A DNA stretch of 45,740 bases. It comes from an uncultured Bacilli bacterium (GTDB taxonomy: Bacteria > Bacillota_I > Bacilli_A > RFN20 > CAG-449). Below, piece by piece: positions 1 to 8,132 of the stretch; within the stretch, counting starts at the first letter, position 1; each line of letters begins with the position of its first letter. The translations under genes and the position numbers were made by a program. The stretch is from contig CANRDP010000011.1 in assembly GCA_947629415.1 (NCBI GenBank), positions 1-45,740 of the forward strand, given 5' to 3'. The notes under the pieces were generated by a model that saw only the letters and a program-made list of their open reading frames with translations, did not search any database and was not told where the DNA came from.

Positions 1-270
1 GACAATGAATATTATGGTGAAACCGATTGGCGAAAAAGACCACATGGATTTGGCATTATTCGTTTTAAAAACGGAGACGAATTTCGTGGCAACTTTGTCC
101 ATGGTCTCGCTCATGGAAGCGGAACAACAGAATACAAAAACGGAGATGAGGTCAGCTGCGATTATGTAAATGGCGTTCCTCATGGCACTGCCTTTTATCA
201 TGCTGCAAACGGAGAGGAATATCTTCTCAAAGTTTCCAATGGAAAAATTATTTCAGAAGAGAAACTTTAA
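1..270 (+). CDS. MORN-repeat protein, 3' end only
   Basis: The first 90 codons of the window are open in frame 1 and end at TAA (268-270). The peptide has repeated units of the form GxGxxxxxNGDExxGxxxxGxxHG, for example HGFGIIRFKNGDEFRGNFVHG, which is the MORN signature; about three units are visible. MORN repeats form beta-hairpin rods that in bacteria are often linked to membranes or cell envelopes, but the role of this protein cannot be told. The N-terminus lies outside the window. A weak hairpin with a T tract follows at 346-380. MORN assignment is firm; function is unknown. Confidence 0.8.
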   Translation, partial: DNEYYGETDWRKRPHGFGIIRFKNGDEFRGNFVHGLAHGSGTTEYKNGDEVSCDYVNGVPHGTAFYHAANGEEYLLKVSNGKIISEEKL

Positions 271-345
271 TATTTTTTCTTTTTTACTTTTTACTGAGAT
301 TCAAAAGAACCCTTTGACTTTAAACTATTTTTCAGTTTGTAAGAT

Positions 346-380
346 AGTAACTTATTTGTTACTCTCTTTTTTTATTGTTT
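346..380 (+). terminator. weak terminator after the MORN gene
   Basis: AGTAAC and GTTACT form a 6-bp stem with a TTATTT loop, followed by CTC and seven T. It overlaps the last codons of the convergent phosphatase gene. The stem is short, so strength is doubtful. Confidence 0.35.
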
Positions 381-846
381 TATGAAAATATGTTTTTTCT
401 AAAAATTTCAAAAAAGCTTCGATTCCTTCTTTTATATCACTCAAAGCTTCGGTAAAATTTCCTGTATACCATGGATCATCAACATCTCTTGGAGAAGATG
501 TAAAATCCAACAATCGTTTCATTTTATTTTTTGGATCTCCGGGAAACATTTTATCCAAAAAATAAAAATTATAATGATCCATATAAAGAATATAATCGAA
601 TGTCTCATAATCCGTTTTTGTTATTTTTCGGGCATATTTTCCCTTGCAAGAAATATCGTATTCTTTTTTTAACAATTCTTGCACACGAAAATCCACGGGA
701 TTTCCCAATTCTTCATTGCTTACTGCCGCGGATTCAATGAAAAAATCATTTTCCATCTGTTTCTTTTTTATAATGTCTTTCATTAAAAATTCTGCCATGG
801 GAGAACGGCAAATATTGCCATGGCAGATGAAAAGTATTTTGATCAT
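352..846 (-). CDS. low-molecular-weight protein tyrosine phosphatase
   Basis: This 164-residue protein is full length for the LMW-PTP family. The P-loop CHGNICRS (C-X5-R-S) is at residues 8-15 and supplies the nucleophilic Cys and the phosphate-binding Arg. The general-acid Asp sits in VDDPWYTGNF near residue 125, the family's DPWY-type motif. It is cytosolic and removes phosphate from tyrosine or arginine residues; some Firmicute relatives are protein-arginine phosphatases (YwlE), which the sequence alone cannot exclude. The start has AAGGG about 10 nt upstream. Its first 31 bp, including the start codon, are repeated at 1594-1624, just after the stop of the coiled-coil gene, so it was probably once the third gene of that operon. 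Confidence 0.88.
   Translation of the reverse strand: MIKILFICHGNICRSPMAEFLMKDIIKKKQMENDFFIESAAVSNEELGNPVDFRVQELLKKEYDISCKGKYARKITKTDYETFDYILYMDHYNFYFLDKMFPGDPKNKMKRLLDFTSSPRDVDDPWYTGNFTEALSDIKEGIEAFLKFLEKTYFHKTIKKESNK
816..846 (-). repeat. direct repeat copy 1, phosphatase 5' end (att-like)
   Basis: This 31-bp segment spans the start codon of the phosphatase gene. It matches 1594-1624 with two mismatches, in the same orientation. The two copies bracket a decayed region with an integrase remnant, as attL/attR would. Confidence 0.6.
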
Positions 847-996
847 AGTTATTATATCCCTTCATAAGCCTGTAAACCTTGATTTTTCAAGGGGTTTGGT
901 GTTTTACTCTGATTTTGGTTTTTGCCTTGATTTCATGTAAATCTTTATAAATTTACATAATTTTATGGGCAAATGGTGTAGTAACCTTCTTAATTT

Positions 997-1125
997 TTAA
1001 TCTGATTTTCTCTGTTTCCTCCGCGCTCCATCATCTTTAAAATCAATGATTTTCGTCATCTGCTCTGCCGCCCTATCAAAACTCGCATGAGTATAAACAT
1101 TTTTTAGCCTCTGCCCCATGCATTT
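997..1125 (-). pseudogene. C-terminal remnant of a tyrosine recombinase (integrase)
   Basis: Forty-two codons on the minus strand end in TAA (997-999). They read MGQRLKNVYTHASFDRAAEQ and continue MTKIID. This matches the end of phage-type integrases, where a G-H-x5-T-x-x-x-Y-x-H block carries the catalytic Tyr. Here the usual His after MG has become Gln, and an in-frame stop lies just upstream (1126-1128). Only the tail is left, so it cannot be active. It lies inside the direct repeats at 816-846 and 1594-1624. The match is by eye on a short segment. Confidence 0.55.
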
Positions 1126-1202
1126 TTATAGCATCAATTTAACTTTGCACTCCAAATTTAAAATTTCAAGTTACGGATAAATATCAGTACACATTGTAAT
1201 CT

Positions 1203-1520
1203 TTATAACACTCTCCAATACCCCGTCTTCTTTGCCCCTACTCTCTCTATATATCCGTTTTCTTTTAAAAAGGATATATTCTTCTCCACCGCTGTTTCAC
1301 TCACGCCCAATATGACATGAAGCTCTGCAGTTGTAATGTTTGGATTATTCCTCATTTCCAAAATAATTTTTTGCTTTCGTGAATTTAAAGCTTTTTTATT
1401 CCCAACCTTTTTCCCAACTTTATTCCCAACCATTTCTATTATGGCACGTTGGGAATAAAATTGGTAATAAATATAAAATAATTCTAGAAAAAATAATGTC
1501 ATATCAAAGCTCTTTCCCAA
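1203..1520 (-). pseudogene. C-terminal winged-helix remnant of an AlbA_2/COG2865-type ATP-binding protein
   Basis: The last ~75 residues begin with the repeated VGNKVGKKVGNKK linker, followed by a winged helix (ITTAELHVILGVSETAVEKN, then SFLKENGYIERVGAKKTGYW). This layout is typical of the C-terminus of proteins annotated as putative DNA-binding (AlbA_2, RecG-related) ATP-binding proteins, in which a VTDKVTDK-like linker precedes such a helix. Those proteins are around 400-500 residues; here the N-terminal domains are gone and the first ~30 residues are not convincing coding sequence. No clear RBS. It is part of the decayed insert between the 31-bp direct repeats. Confidence 0.6.
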
Positions 1521-1593
1521 GTGGTGTAGTAAACACCCTTACTTGCCATGAAATCATTGATTTTACAGGATTTTCCGGAACTTTTCAACATTC

Positions 1594-1624
1594 TGCCGTG
1601 GCAGATGAAAAGTATTTTTATCAT
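1594..1624 (-). repeat. direct repeat copy 2, truncated phosphatase start (att-like)
   Basis: Read on the minus strand this begins ATG and encodes MIKILFICHGR, the phosphatase N-terminus, and then loses similarity. The ATG is 3 nt from the stop codon of the upstream coiled-coil gene, the spacing of a coupled operon. Confidence 0.6.
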
Positions 1625-1627
1625 ATT

Positions 1628-2332
1628 TTAATTATTTTTTTTATCGTATTGCAAAACTAAATTTTCAAATTTTTGCATATCCGGTAATTCGTCTTTTTTC
1701 AGTGAATATCGTTTAACGATATTTTTCAATACCGCGTCACTATGTAAAGCCGTTGTTAAGGTATCGTATTGATGGGCTTCATTTTCCAACCGCAAAATAT
1801 CTTTTTCCAAAACTCGAATATCATCAAAATAACGAACACGCATCATCGAATCAACTTCTTGTAATGCCGAACGTGTAATTTGATCTTGTTTTCTTTTTAA
1901 ACGTTCGATTTGTCCGTAAGCAAATTCTCTTAATCGAGTAATATTCCATAATTCTTCATCAAATTTTCGATAATCTTCAATGGCATAAGGAGATTTTCCC
2001 ACTTGTCGATCCGCTACTAAAGATTGCACTCGATGAAGTGCCAGCTGAAGTCCATAATTTGTTCCTTTTTTCAGCATTTCCTGTGCATCCATCAATGTGC
2101 TTTTTATTAAAGAAGTCAGTAATAATTCCATCTTCAAATCTTCCGTATCCATTTGTGAAATACGAACGGATTTATAATCAAGATCCAAATCGATTTTAAA
2201 AAATTCTTCTGAAATGATTTTATCTTTTTTTTGTTTCACTTCTTTTTTTAATTCTTTATACAAATCATAAAGTTCATTATTCGCTTTTTTTAAGTCACTT
2301 GTCGTAAATTCCGGCTTTGCTCTTTTGAACAT
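1628..2332 (-). CDS. coiled-coil protein of unknown function
   Basis: A 234-residue, highly charged and almost wholly helical protein with no signal peptide or membrane segment. Long heptad-like stretches run through residues 10-60 and 140-195. No family was recognised. It starts 17 bp after the GntR/RCK_C regulator gene and is clearly co-transcribed with it, so it may work in the same response (osmotic or second-messenger signalling), but that is only inferred from position. The gene order regulator, coiled-coil protein, phosphatase seems ancestral, judging from the duplicated phosphatase start 3 nt downstream. Confidence 0.75.
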   Translation of the reverse strand: MFKRAKPEFTTSDLKKANNELYDLYKELKKEVKQKKDKIISEEFFKIDLDLDYKSVRISQMDTEDLKMELLLTSLIKSTLMDAQEMLKKGTNYGLQLALHRVQSLVADRQVGKSPYAIEDYRKFDEELWNITRLREFAYGQIERLKRKQDQITRSALQEVDSMMRVRYFDDIRVLEKDILRLENEAHQYDTLTTALHSDAVLKNIVKRYSLKKDELPDMQKFENLVLQYDKKNN

Positions 2333-2349
2333 CTTACTTCCCTCTTATT

Positions 2350-2982
2350 TTATTCTTCAATACCATAGGTTAAAAAAGCAAGTACGCGCTCATAGGATAA
2401 ATTATCTTTACCGACAAAAATAATTTTATCTCCGGCTTTTAAAGGAAAATCCGGGCCGGGACTGGTTTGCAGTAACCCGTCTTCTTTTCTTTTGACGGCA
2501 ACAATCGTCGCTTCCGTATAATTCCAGAAATTCACTTCTCCGATTGTCTTATTTACAATCCAACTATCTTCGGAAATCTCTACTTCGGAAAAACGAATTG
2601 ATTCTTTCACTTGAAAGCGAAAATTTTCCGCCATAGTGGAAACAGCATCTTCTATTTTTTTGTTCAGATCTTTTGCATCTTCCAAAAGTTTTTTCACATC
2701 ATCTAATTCTTCCACTAAAGTCGGTTGCCCGTTCCAAGTATTCGCGTATTCTTCTGCCTTAGCTTGGGAATCGACAAAAACTCCCACACCATGTTTCACA
2801 TAAAGAATTTTTTCTTCCACCAATATTTGTACTGCTTTTCGAATCGTTTCCGGAGAAACACCATAAATAGATGCAAGTAAACTTCTTCCTTTTAAAATGC
2901 TTCCTTCCGGAAATTCTCCACGGATGATTTTTTCTGTAATATCATGTGCAATTCTTACATATTTTGCAAGTTGTTCTTCCAT
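2350..2982 (-). CDS. GntR-family regulator with C-terminal RCK_C (TrkA-C) domain, BusR-like
   Basis: Residues 1-75 are a GntR winged helix (LLASIYGVSPETIRKAVQIL, wing KHGVGVFV). A coiled-coil linker covers ~90-125. Residues ~125-210 are an RCK_C/TrkA-C fold, with LKAGDKIIFVG as its typical strand. This three-part layout and ~205-residue length match BusR of lactic streptococci, a repressor of osmolyte uptake that binds cyclic di-AMP through RCK_C. Cyclic di-AMP binding here is therefore plausible but unproven. No osmolyte transporter is next to it, so the target is unknown. It heads an operon with the coiled-coil gene. A clear GGAGA RBS precedes the ATG. Confidence 0.85.
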   Translation of the reverse strand: MEEQLAKYVRIAHDITEKIIRGEFPEGSILKGRSLLASIYGVSPETIRKAVQILVEEKILYVKHGVGVFVDSQAKAEEYANTWNGQPTLVEELDDVKKLLEDAKDLNKKIEDAVSTMAENFRFQVKESIRFSEVEISEDSWIVNKTIGEVNFWNYTEATIVAVKRKEDGLLQTSPGPDFPLKAGDKIIFVGKDNLSYERVLAFLTYGIEE

Positions 2983-3186
2983 TTTGAATATCTCCTTTTT
3001 TGTATTATTCTAAATTTATCTTAGCATATTTTAAATAAATTTAAAAACTTTTCGCGTTGCTTTAACCGAATATTCTTTTTTTGCAAAATAAAAACGATGA
3101 TGATGAATAAATTCTTCATAAATTATCGCGATTTTTTCATCTACCAATTTCTTTTTTTCTAAAATGTTTTTTTCCGTTTTTCTATT

Positions 3187-3561
3187 TTATTTTTTCCAAA
3201 AACCATGAATATTGCAATATTCATAAGCCGCAAGAACCTCTTCACCCTCATTTAGTAAAAAAGCTGCTTTCGGTTCCATTCCCGGTTTTAAATGTCTTAT
3301 CAACGTTTTTTCGTTTGTTAAAAGAACAATCCATTCAATATAATGTTCGTTTAACATGGGATGAGGAACACTTCCGATCTCCACGACAACTTTATTTCCT
3401 TCTTGACGCACTACCGGAACATGTTTTTCCTGTGCTCCATCGGTAATATTCGGAACCAATTCTTCCATTTTTTCACCGCAACATACCACCGGGACAGAGG
3501 AAGATGTCAAAAAAGTAATAATATTTCCACAATGCTTACAACGATAAACTTTGAATTCCAT
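3187..3561 (-). CDS. desulfoferrodoxin-type superoxide reductase
   Basis: A 124-residue two-domain superoxide reductase. Residues 1-37 form a desulforedoxin-like FeS4 site (CKHC and VVCCGEKM). The rest holds the catalytic non-haem iron: Glu-Lys-His in EKHVPV, His in VPHPMLNEHYIEW, and the Cys/His pair in CNIHGFWKK. It reduces superoxide to peroxide in the cytosol without making oxygen, which is typical of anaerobes. I chose the ATG at 3559-3561, because AAAAGGAGA lies just upstream; a TTG six codons earlier would put the RBS inside the gene. Both metal sites look complete. The reading frame stays open for 51 codons after the TAA. Confidence 0.92.
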   Translation of the reverse strand: MEFKVYRCKHCGNIITFLTSSSVPVVCCGEKMEELVPNITDGAQEKHVPVVRQEGNKVVVEIGSVPHPMLNEHYIEWIVLLTNEKTLIRHLKPGMEPKAAFLLNEGEEVLAAYEYCNIHGFWKK

Positions 3562-3595
3562 ATTGTTTCTCCTTTTCAATAATATTTTAACACAT

Positions 3596-4759
3596 TTACT
3601 CGTAGCAGGATTCTAAAATTTGCAAAACCTCTTGCTGCGTTAAATCATGATAACCGCCTCCCAAATCCGTAGAAGCTGCGATAAGCGGTAACATTTCTCT
3701 TGTAGCATTCAATTCTTTCAATGTGGAACACATACCTGTATCCTTAATAAATTTTGCCAAAGCATCAATTCCCATTTTTGCCACTTCTTCCACGGAACGA
3801 TTTTTTGTCTCGACTTGAAACACATTCACAGCAAATTGAGCAAATTTTTGAGGTGCAAAAGATAAAAGAAAACGATAATACGGAACGGAAATTGCAGCAA
3901 GTCCCATACCATGCGCACAATCCGTATATGCTCCCAACTGATGTTCAATGCTATGTACTTGCCAATCCTGAGTTTTCGACACTTCGGTTAATCCATTTAA
4001 TGCCAAGGTCGAAATCCATTCTATATTGCTTCTTGCTTCATAATTACAAGGATCTTTGATCGCTTTATATGTATTTTTTATAAGACTTTTCATCAACGCT
4101 TCCAATAAATCATCGGAAACATTATCATCTTGATTGGAAAAATATTGTTCCATTAAATGGGAGAAAATATCGAAAATTCCACTGAGCATTTGATATTTTG
4201 GCACCGAATATGTAATTTTCGGATCAAGAATAGAAAATTTCGGATAAACTTTTTGTGGAAATACTCTTCCTTTTTTTAATTTTTTTTCTTCATTGGTGAT
4301 AACACTTCCGCCATTCATTTCCGAACCGGTTCCGACCATGGTCAAAACCGATCCGACCGGTATAACCTCATGCAATACATCTTCATGATTTATCCAATAT
4401 TTTTCCCATGGATTCTTTTGATATGCCGCAACGGATATTCCTTTGGCACAATCGATAACGCTTCCGCCTCCGACCGCTAAAATAAAATCAATATGATGTT
4501 TTTCGATAAGATGTGCACCTTCCATCATTTTTTCATAGGTCGGGTTTGGCATTACTCCTGCCAATTCAAAAACATTCTTTGAAGTTTCTTGTAATATTTT
4601 TATGATGGAATCGTAAAGACCGATTTTTTTAATGGACCCTCCACCATAAACAAAAAGAATATTTTTGCCGTAATGATTTAATTCCGTTTTTAAATTGTTT
4701 AAAGATTCTTTTCCAAAATAAATTTTTGTAGGATTATAAAATTCAAAATCGTATAACAC
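3596..4759 (-). CDS. iron-containing alcohol dehydrogenase (YqhD/BdhA type)
   Basis: At 387 residues it is the normal length for group III metal-dependent alcohol dehydrogenases. The nucleotide-binding motif GGGSVIDCAK is near residue 97. Metal ligands appear in FSHLMEQY and in HSIEHQLGAYTDCAHGMGLA, which carry the conserved His residues. The closest named relatives in my reading are YqhD and NAD(P)H-dependent butanol dehydrogenases, which reduce aldehydes to alcohols in fermentation. The substrate cannot be fixed from sequence. It starts at GTG with AAAGGAG 9 nt upstream. It lies between mscL and the superoxide reductase gene, 34 bp from the latter, so the two may share a transcript. Confidence 0.9.
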   Translation of the reverse strand: MLYDFEFYNPTKIYFGKESLNNLKTELNHYGKNILFVYGGGSIKKIGLYDSIIKILQETSKNVFELAGVMPNPTYEKMMEGAHLIEKHHIDFILAVGGGSVIDCAKGISVAAYQKNPWEKYWINHEDVLHEVIPVGSVLTMVGTGSEMNGGSVITNEEKKLKKGRVFPQKVYPKFSILDPKITYSVPKYQMLSGIFDIFSHLMEQYFSNQDDNVSDDLLEALMKSLIKNTYKAIKDPCNYEARSNIEWISTLALNGLTEVSKTQDWQVHSIEHQLGAYTDCAHGMGLAAISVPYYRFLLSFAPQKFAQFAVNVFQVETKNRSVEEVAKMGIDALAKFIKDTGMCSTLKELNATREMLPLIAASTDLGGGYHDLTQQEVLQILESCYE

Positions 4760-4787
4760 TTTTTTGTTCTCCTTTCTTTACTTATTT

Positions 4788-4817
4788 AAAAACATGACAG
4801 GTTTTGTCATGTTTTTT
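4788..4817 (-). terminator. terminator after mscL
   Basis: ACATGACA and TGTCATGT form an 8-bp stem with a 5-nt loop. A run of T follows on both strands (five on the minus strand, eight on the plus strand). It sits right after mscL. Confidence 0.7.
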
Positions 4818-4824
4818 TATTTTT

Positions 4825-5328
4825 TTACTCTTTTGATTTTTCGCTTTTTACATCTTTTTTCAAAAGATCGCGAATCTCGACAAGTAAATCTTCGGTTGTC
4901 ACCGGTTTTGGTGCATTGGCCTTCGCTTCTTCTTCCAATCGTCTTGCTTCCTCTTGTGCTGCCAACTTTCTTTTTTCACGTATTTCATGAGCACGATTAA
5001 TGAAGGTAACAATAGTAAAAAGAATGAATCCAATGAGTACAAAATTGATAACCGCCATAACGAGATTTCCCCAATTCATGGTAATTGCCTCGGGGTTTGC
5101 AATTAAGTTTCCATCGGCATCCGTAATGGTTGCCGGTTTTCCATTTAAGACAACAACCAATCCGGTTAAATCACCATTTCCGACGGCAAGAGAAATCAAA
5201 GGCATAAAGATATCATTTACAACAGAATTTACAATTGTCGTAAAAGCACCGCCTATAATAACACCAACCGCTAAATCAACAACGTTGCCTCTTAAAAGAA
5301 ACTTTTTGAACTCACTAAAAAATTTCAT
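4825..5328 (-). CDS. mscL: large-conductance mechanosensitive channel
   Basis: MscL forms a homopentamer in the membrane and opens under high tension, releasing solutes on hypo-osmotic shock. The N-terminal FKKFLLRGNVVDLAVGVIIG (S1 helix and TM1) is highly typical. TM2 lies around residues 88-110, and the C-terminal bundle TTEDLLVEIRDLLKK is present. At 167 residues it is slightly longer than usual (~136-150) because of a longer periplasmic-type loop and an Ala/Glu-rich linker. It has an AAGGAG RBS. It is divergent from the DUF3810 gene. The BusR-like regulator nearby gives a second osmotic theme, although no link is shown. Confidence 0.95.
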   Translation of the reverse strand: MKFFSEFKKFLLRGNVVDLAVGVIIGGAFTTIVNSVVNDIFMPLISLAVGNGDLTGLVVVLNGKPATITDADGNLIANPEAITMNWGNLVMAVINFVLIGFILFTIVTFINRAHEIREKRKLAAQEEARRLEEEAKANAPKPVTTEDLLVEIRDLLKKDVKSEKSKE

Positions 5329-5367
5329 ATTTAGACTCCTTCTTCATTTATTATAAAAAAAATATGT

Positions 5368-5373
5368 TATACT
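5368..5373 (+). promoter_or_regulatory. putative -10 box of the DUF3810 gene
   Basis: TATACT lies 22 nt before the ATG, with AAGGAA as RBS between. No good -35 is visible. Confidence 0.35.
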
Positions 5374-5394
5374 TTACAAGAAGGAACGAAAAGA

Positions 5395-6561
5395 ATGAAA
5401 AAATTAAAATATATTCCATTAGTTTGTGTCTTTCTACTTGGTATCCTTATTTGGATTATCTCTTCTTTTGAGGAAACCAGTGAATGGTGGACTGTGCATA
5501 TTTCATCCATTTATATCTTTTTGATTGGATCCATTACCAATTTGCTTCCCTTCTCTCTTTTTGAAGTAACCGTTCTTTTCTTTGTACTTGTCGGTGCCTT
5601 TTTGTTATTTCGTCTTATTGCTTCTTTCTTTACAAAAAACGGAAAATACATTTTAAAATGTTTCTATAAAGTTTTTATGTTTGCAATGATTTTACTCCTT
5701 TCCTATCAAGGAATAGCAGGAATTGCTTACCATCGAAAAGAAGTAGATATTCTTCAATATAATGAAGAAAACATTACCCCTATTTTCGTAAGCGATTGCA
5801 TTCAATTTTATTTGGACGACTATAATTCTATTGCATCTATCTTGCCGCGAGATGAAAAGAATGCCTTGGTTTGTCCTTATAGCTACGATGAATTGGCTTC
5901 ACTTGTTCAAAAAGAAATGGAAAAATTGGATTCTCCGTATTTTTATACTTATACCGGAAAACCAAAGGCCACTTTTCTATCTCCGATTTTAAGTGAATTA
6001 CATATTACCGGAATTAATTTTGCTTTCACTGCAGAGGCAAATGTCAATACCGCGATGCCTTGGATGGATTTACCATTTACCATGGCGCACGAATTAGCCC
6101 ATTTAAAAGGTGTTCTCCGCGAAGATGATGCAAATTTAACTGCTTTATCCGTGTTATTAACTTCCGATGTTCCGTTTTTAAGATACTCTGCTTATTTTCG
6201 TAGCTTTTTTCGCTTATTGGAAATTAAGGCTTTAACAAATTATGACGAATATGAACAATATTATAAACAAATTCATCAAAACATTTTTCTCGATAATTTC
6301 GAATATTCCGATTATTTTCAAGAACATGATATCTTGACAAAAATATCCGATTTTTTCAATGATCTTTATTTAAAATTTCATGGTCAAGAAGAAGGCACCC
6401 ATTCGTATGTAGATACCAGTGATTTTGAGGATAGTGGAGAACAAGATGATTCCGGCCATCCCATTTATACTTATATTTCTTATTCTCCTTATCAAAAATT
6501 TATGTTTGCCAATTATGCATCCATTCAGGAAGCAAAAAATACAAATTCGATCAAACAATAG
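5395..6561 (+). CDS. DUF3810 membrane protein with zinc-protease motif
   Basis: Three hydrophobic segments at about residues 6-24, 48-75 and 90-112 are followed by an extracytoplasmic domain. HELAH at 232-236 is a HExxH metal site, and EDDAN just after may supply the third ligand. This layout matches DUF3810, a family of predicted membrane metallopeptidases with no known substrate. At 388 residues it is normal in length. The start is supported by AAGGAACG and a TATACT box upstream. Its last 11 bp overlap the end of the convergent AEC transporter gene. Peptidase activity is inferred from the motif only. Confidence 0.8.
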   Translation: MKKLKYIPLVCVFLLGILIWIISSFEETSEWWTVHISSIYIFLIGSITNLLPFSLFEVTVLFFVLVGAFLLFRLIASFFTKNGKYILKCFYKVFMFAMILLLSYQGIAGIAYHRKEVDILQYNEENITPIFVSDCIQFYLDDYNSIASILPRDEKNALVCPYSYDELASLVQKEMEKLDSPYFYTYTGKPKATFLSPILSELHITGINFAFTAEANVNTAMPWMDLPFTMAHELAHLKGVLREDDANLTALSVLLTSDVPFLRYSAYFRSFFRLLEIKALTNYDEYEQYYKQIHQNIFLDNFEYSDYFQEHDILTKISDFFNDLYLKFHGQEEGTHSYVDTSDFEDSGEQDDSGHPIYTYISYSPYQKFMFANYASIQEAKNTNSIKQ

Positions 6562-7573
6562 AAAAAATTCCTACCGAGCAACAAATCATAATAATGGCAA
6601 ATAAAGAAAAAATAGAGACAATCGAAGTCCAAACGACAAATTGACCGGCAAGTTCGCCATCTTGATTCATTTCAAAGGCCATGGGAACACTGCTTACCGC
6701 AACCGGGGTGGCAAAAAGTGCAATTAATGTCGGAAATTCCAACTCCCGAAAACCAAGTGCATAGCCGATGAGCAAGCAAATGGCGGGAACAATAATCGCT
6801 CTTAATGTTGTTCCCAAAATAATTTGCGGAGCCAATCGTTTAACACTGGAAAATTTAAATTTTCCTCCCAAAACCATTAACGCCAAAGGCGAGGCAATAT
6901 TTTTTACATTTTCAATTGCTTTAAATAAGAAGTTTGAAGAAATGGCTGCTTTAGATAAATCAATACCGTTTTCGATAAAAAGCATTCGTATTCCTAAAAC
7001 GACTAATCCGGCAACAACTCCCAAAATCAAAGGATTTGTTACCACTTTTTTTATCGTTGCTCCAACGGAAATCTTCTCTTTTTTATCTTCTTTGAAAATA
7101 GATAACGCAATCACGGCAAAGATATTGAATAGAGGAATAGAAACGGCAGCAACGATAGAAGCAAGTCCCACACAAGCATCCCGAATTACCTCAGGAGCTA
7201 AAAATTCGCAAAGAGGTATTCCGATAATCGCATAATTCGATCGAAAAATACTTTGTAAAACCACACCTTTTTGTCGCGGATCTTTTACCAAGAAAATAAC
7301 CAATACCAAACCAAGAAAAAACAAAACAACAATTGAAAGAAAAGCATAAAGAATCAATGCCCAATTGATTGTTGCAAAAGCTTCTTTATCAATAAAACCG
7401 ACATTATAAAAAAGTAAAATCGGTATTAATACCCGGAAACATAATTTATTGGCCTTATCTAAAAAATCATCATGAAAAACATTTCTTGATCTTAAAAAAT
7501 AACCGAATAATACAATTAAAACAATCGGTAGTACTGCATTACAAGAAAAAACAAAAATATTCCAAATATCCAT
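6551..7573 (-). CDS. AEC (auxin efflux carrier) family transporter
   Basis: A 340-residue protein with about ten hydrophobic helices in two halves, typical of AEC/membrane-transport family PF03547 (FGYFLRSRNVFHDDFLDKAN at the N-terminus, and GAT-like repeats further on). Bacterial members are thought to move organic acids such as malate or malonate, or fermentation products. The substrate cannot be inferred here. The start ATG has GAGAGG upstream. Monocistronic, convergent with the DUF3810 gene. Confidence 0.85.
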   Translation of the reverse strand: MDIWNIFVFSCNAVLPIVLIVLFGYFLRSRNVFHDDFLDKANKLCFRVLIPILLFYNVGFIDKEAFATINWALILYAFLSIVVLFFLGLVLVIFLVKDPRQKGVVLQSIFRSNYAIIGIPLCEFLAPEVIRDACVGLASIVAAVSIPLFNIFAVIALSIFKEDKKEKISVGATIKKVVTNPLILGVVAGLVVLGIRMLFIENGIDLSKAAISSNFLFKAIENVKNIASPLALMVLGGKFKFSSVKRLAPQIILGTTLRAIIVPAICLLIGYALGFRELEFPTLIALFATPVAVSSVPMAFEMNQDGELAGQFVVWTSIVSIFSLFAIIMICCSVGIFSIV

Positions 7574-7670
7574 AATCCATGCCTCTCAAAGATTATTTTA
7601 TCACAGGAACTAAAGAAAAAAAGAATTTTATTTTATCCCAAGTAAAAGAAACAAAGGTTGAATAGAAATA

Positions 7671-8066
7671 TTGAAAGATGTGGAAATTAAAGAGTATATT
7701 ATAGATGTAGAAAATAATTTAATTAAAATTTTCGACTTTAAGAATTATAAAAATCCAAATTCGGAGACTAAGAATAAAATTATATCTTTAATTAAAGCGT
7801 TAGGAGAAAATTTCAATGGATCAGAAGAATCAAAAGTCAACAGAACGTACGTGGATCAGTCCACTAGACGAAGCACTTATAGAGCTTGGTTATCCGATGG
7901 CGACTTACAAAAAACCCAATCCGGGGGAATATGTGATAATGTTTCCCAAGAAGGGTTCGCCAATATACAATCATTTTCAAAAGCAGAACTCAACCTCATC
8001 CGAAAAGCCTACAAAAGACAAGATAAATTCATAAAAAGCCAAAGTAATGATATTTTAAAAGAATAA
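7671..8066 (+). CDS. uncertain open frame; only the first ~50 codons look coding
   Basis: A TTG start with weak AAAGG upstream gives 131 codons. Residues 1-50 (VENNLIKIFDFKNYKNPNSE and what follows) read like a real helical protein. The rest is rich in Ser, Gln and Lys and overlaps a better supported gene in another frame (7816-8034). The likely picture is a short or broken gene whose frame stays open by chance. No family was recognised. Confidence 0.3.
   Translation: MKDVEIKEYIIDVENNLIKIFDFKNYKNPNSETKNKIISLIKALGENFNGSEESKVNRTYVDQSTRRSTYRAWLSDGDLQKTQSGGICDNVSQEGFANIQSFSKAELNLIRKAYKRQDKFIKSQSNDILKE
7816..8034 (+). CDS. small hypothetical protein, 72 aa
   Basis: The ATG has a strong TTAGGAG 8 nt upstream, inside the preceding frame. 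The core LDEALIELGYPMATYKKPNP is compact and protein-like; the tail is polar. No family was recognised. After the stop the same frame continues with coding-like sequence (SFDTILKEAYWRTTILYP) up to the end of the ZIP gene, so this may be a fragment of a once longer gene. It could also be one half of a small overlapping gene pair. Confidence 0.45.
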   Translation: MDQKNQKSTERTWISPLDEALIELGYPMATYKKPNPGEYVIMFPKKGSPIYNHFQKQNSTSSEKPTKDKINS

Positions 8067-8132
8067 TGAGAATACTTCTAAAGTAAGTTTTGATACTATC
8101 TTAAAAGAAGCATATTGGAGAACTACTATACT

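Noticed and set aside
970-1524. Shared TGGTGTAGTAA at 974-984 and 1513-1523, as alternative element ends
   Set aside because: Only 11 bp match; the 31-bp repeats outside them explain the region better.
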